From an uncultured Opitutia bacterium (GTDB lineage Bacteria; Verrucomicrobiota; Verrucomicrobiia; Opitutales; UBA953), in contig CAIKRN010000118.1 in assembly GCA_903829855.1 (NCBI GenBank), forward strand, positions 1 through 7,714: 7,714 nucleotides of DNA. Direction: 5' to 3'. Below are positions 6,380-7,714 of this stretch, in pieces; position 1 is the stretch's first letter; each line of letters opens with the position of its first letter. Below the pieces are notes generated by a model. The model saw only the letters and a program-made list of their open reading frames with translations. It ran no database searches and was not told where the DNA came from. The position numbers were made by a program, and so were the translations under genes.

Positions 6380-7714
6380 TTCGCGCGGTTCAGCACTCGT
6401 TCGAAGAGATTGCGGGTGATGCGCTGCACGCGATCGTCCGGTCCGTGTGGACGGGACCAATGAGACCAGGGCAGGATGTGGCCGGGCGGAGTGGACAGGC
6501 CCTGGACCCAGAAGATGGACGAGGCGTTGAAGACGAAATTACCTTTCGGCCCCGGATAGATTGTCGCGGTCCACTGCTGCGGACGCGTACCGCCTTGCCA
6601 GGCGGTACCGCCGCCAACGACTTCGAGGCCAGGGATCTCCGTCGCCGGCTGCCCATGGTATTCCCAGCCGATGAGGCCCGGAATGGCGTCACCTTGCTTC
6701 ATGCCAGTTCCTTCAAAGATCCAGTGCCCGGGCTTCGTGCAGATCCAGTCGCCGCCACCATTGACGGGGTCGACATTACGGGCGCCCATGAGCAGGCCTT
6801 CGTCGGGTCCGTGTTCGGGGAAGGGACCGTTGTCTTTCTGGCGGTTCTTCGCGTAATCGTTGTCGGCGCCGTAGGGGCCGCCGCGGTACATGCGTCGGTT
6901 TTCGCGTCCATCGGCGGATGGCGTCATCGGCGTGACCCAGCAGATGCTGTTGCCCGAGAAGAAGAGCAGGTCCACCCCCGCATCGCGGAGTTTCTCCACG
7001 CTGCGGAAGGCGCGAATATCCCAGTACTCGTCGTGGCCGACGCTCAGGAAGGATTTGCATTTCAGGGCGCGGTCCGGGGTCAGGAGATCAGCGTTGGCGC
7101 AATAGGTGACGTCGTAGCCGTGCTGTTCCATCCAGTAGGCCAGCGGGAACTCGAAAGGCAGGAACTCGCCGGAGCCCATCGTGAGCGGATCGTTGACGAT
7201 GCCGGCGAACTGCGACTCACGGCCGTAGGGACGGTCGAAGCTGACCTGAGCCCATGGGCCCTGCACGCCTTTCGGGTGGGTGTAGATCGAGTAGTTGTTC
7301 GGCCAGCGGTTGTAGGCCTGCCAGGTATTGTCGCTGCACTGGAAGAGGAAATCGGCCGGGCGTTCGTCCTTCACGATGAAGGTGACGTAGCTCTGCCAGT
7401 AGGGTTCGTCCGCCTTCTCTGGGATTGTCGTCATTCGGCCCAGGTAGACGCCGCTCATCCAGTCGGCCGGGATGGTGAGCGTGTGCGTGGCGCTCCAGTG
7501 GCATTCGTGGAGGTTCTGCTCGCCGGGCTTCGGCGTCGTCTGCGTGGTCGCGGATAGCGTCGGTAGTTCGAGTACCTTGCGGGCGCCCCGGCCGCCGTAA
7601 TAGCCGAGACGGAAGAATTCTAGGCGGAACTTCCGCGCCGGATTCGCCGAGACCATGATATCGATTGTCTCGCCGGCGAGGACGCTCTGCTTGGAGCAGT
7701 AGCCTTCGATCCAA
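6376..7714 (-). CDS. N,N-dimethylformamidase large-subunit-like protein (5' end cut by window edge)
   Basis: 445 visible residues, numbered here from the edge; the true start lies beyond 7714, because the frame stays open from the ATG at 7656 to the edge and the extra 19 residues (WIEGYCSKQSVLAGETIDI) are a conserved family motif. It matches the N,N-dimethylformamidase beta-subunit-like C-terminal family: IEGYxSxxSVxxGExI (2-17), an Ig-like strand region with RLGYYGGRGAR (35-45), TWQAYNRW (130-137), SFDRPYGR (158-165), GYDVTYCANADLL (199-211), SVGHDEYWD (224-232), FFSGNSICW (251-259), and IPGLIGWEYHG (344-354). Characterised DMFase hydrolyses N,N-dimethylformamide at a mononuclear iron held by two Tyr and one Glu. 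Candidates here are Tyr134 or Tyr230 and Glu351 or Glu229, but I cannot assign them without an alignment. Verrucomicrobial homologues are numerous and uncharacterised, and an amide substrate other than DMF is likely. Any signal peptide would be off-window. No small-subunit gene is visible. Confidence 0.85.
   Translation of the reverse strand, partial: WIEGYCSKQSVLAGETIDIMVSANPARKFRLEFFRLGYYGGRGARKVLELPTLSATTQTTPKPGEQNLHECHWSATHTLTIPADWMSGVYLGRMTTIPEKADEPYWQSYVTFIVKDERPADFLFQCSDNTWQAYNRWPNNYSIYTHPKGVQGPWAQVSFDRPYGRESQFAGIVNDPLTMGSGEFLPFEFPLAYWMEQHGYDVTYCANADLLTPDRALKCKSFLSVGHDEYWDIRAFRSVEKLRDAGVDLLFFSGNSICWVTPMTPSADGRENRRMYRGGPYGADNDYAKNRQKDNGPFPEHGPDEGLLMGARNVDPVNGGGDWICTKPGHWIFEGTGMKQGDAIPGLIGWEYHGQPATEIPGLEVVGGGTAWQGGTRPQQWTATIYPGPKGNFVFNASSIFWVQGLSTPPGHILPWSHWSRPHGPDDRVQRITRNLFERVLNRAK

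Noticed and set aside
6380..6460. Upstream extension of the AraC-type gene (27 extra residues)
   Set aside because: It lies wholly inside the preceding gene's coding sequence, and the ATGA junction gives a better start at 6379.
6445..7557. Plus-strand open frame of 370 codons opposite the DMFase-like gene
   Set aside because: Antisense shadow of a well-conserved coding region, with no family-like motifs of its own.
7654..7656. ATG at 7656 as the start of the DMFase-like gene
   Set aside because: The same frame stays open to the window edge and encodes a conserved family motif (IEGYCSKQSV...), so the start is outside the window.

Overview
The window is a compact, gene-dense stretch of a high-GC bacterial chromosome. 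All six genes lie on the minus strand, so they read from right to left. The large secreted protein that joins a beta-propeller, HEAT-like helices and a C-terminal haem domain is of a type (membrane-bound dehydrogenase plus Pirellula/Verrucomicrobium-type haem domain) that is expanded in Verrucomicrobiota and Planctomycetota. Together with the NupG-like permease and the divergent glucosamine-6-phosphate-deaminase-like protein, it points to a PVC-superphylum organism, most likely a verrucomicrobial glycan or organic-matter degrader. That taxonomic call is inference from gene content.

Layout in transcription order. At 7714-6376 is the C-terminal part of an N,N-dimethylformamidase (large subunit)-like protein, cut by the right edge. 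It overlaps by ATGA with an AraC-type regulator with a cupin sensor (6379-5516). That gene overlaps by 8 nt with the propeller/HEAT/cytochrome c protein (5523-2647). After a 38-nt gap comes a 12-helix nucleoside:H+ symporter-like MFS permease (2608-1406). After a 45-nt gap comes a NagB-like sugar-phosphate isomerase/deaminase homologue with altered active-site residues (1360-422). After a 74-nt gap with an operator-like palindrome comes a FurA/PerR-like metalloregulator, cut by the left edge (347-1).

The first five genes look like one operon whose promoter lies beyond the right edge. A reasonable but unproven reading is a catabolic unit: a periplasmic or secreted haem dehydrogenase and an amidohydrolase-like enzyme act on an amide- or amine-bearing compound or sugar, the MFS permease imports the product, the NagB-like enzyme processes the phosphorylated sugar, and the AraC protein senses substrate. 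The Fur-family gene probably has its own promoter and belongs to the next unit.

The most unexpected non-coding signal is that both true gaps inside the operon are made of short G-rich tandem repeats on the template strand: five 8-bp units before the NagB-like gene and four telomere-like 6-bp units before the permease gene. The second lies in a 58-nt stretch whose transcript contains no G. None of the five visible start codons has a clear Shine-Dalgarno sequence. I see no RNA genes, CRISPR arrays, insertion sequences or broken genes.
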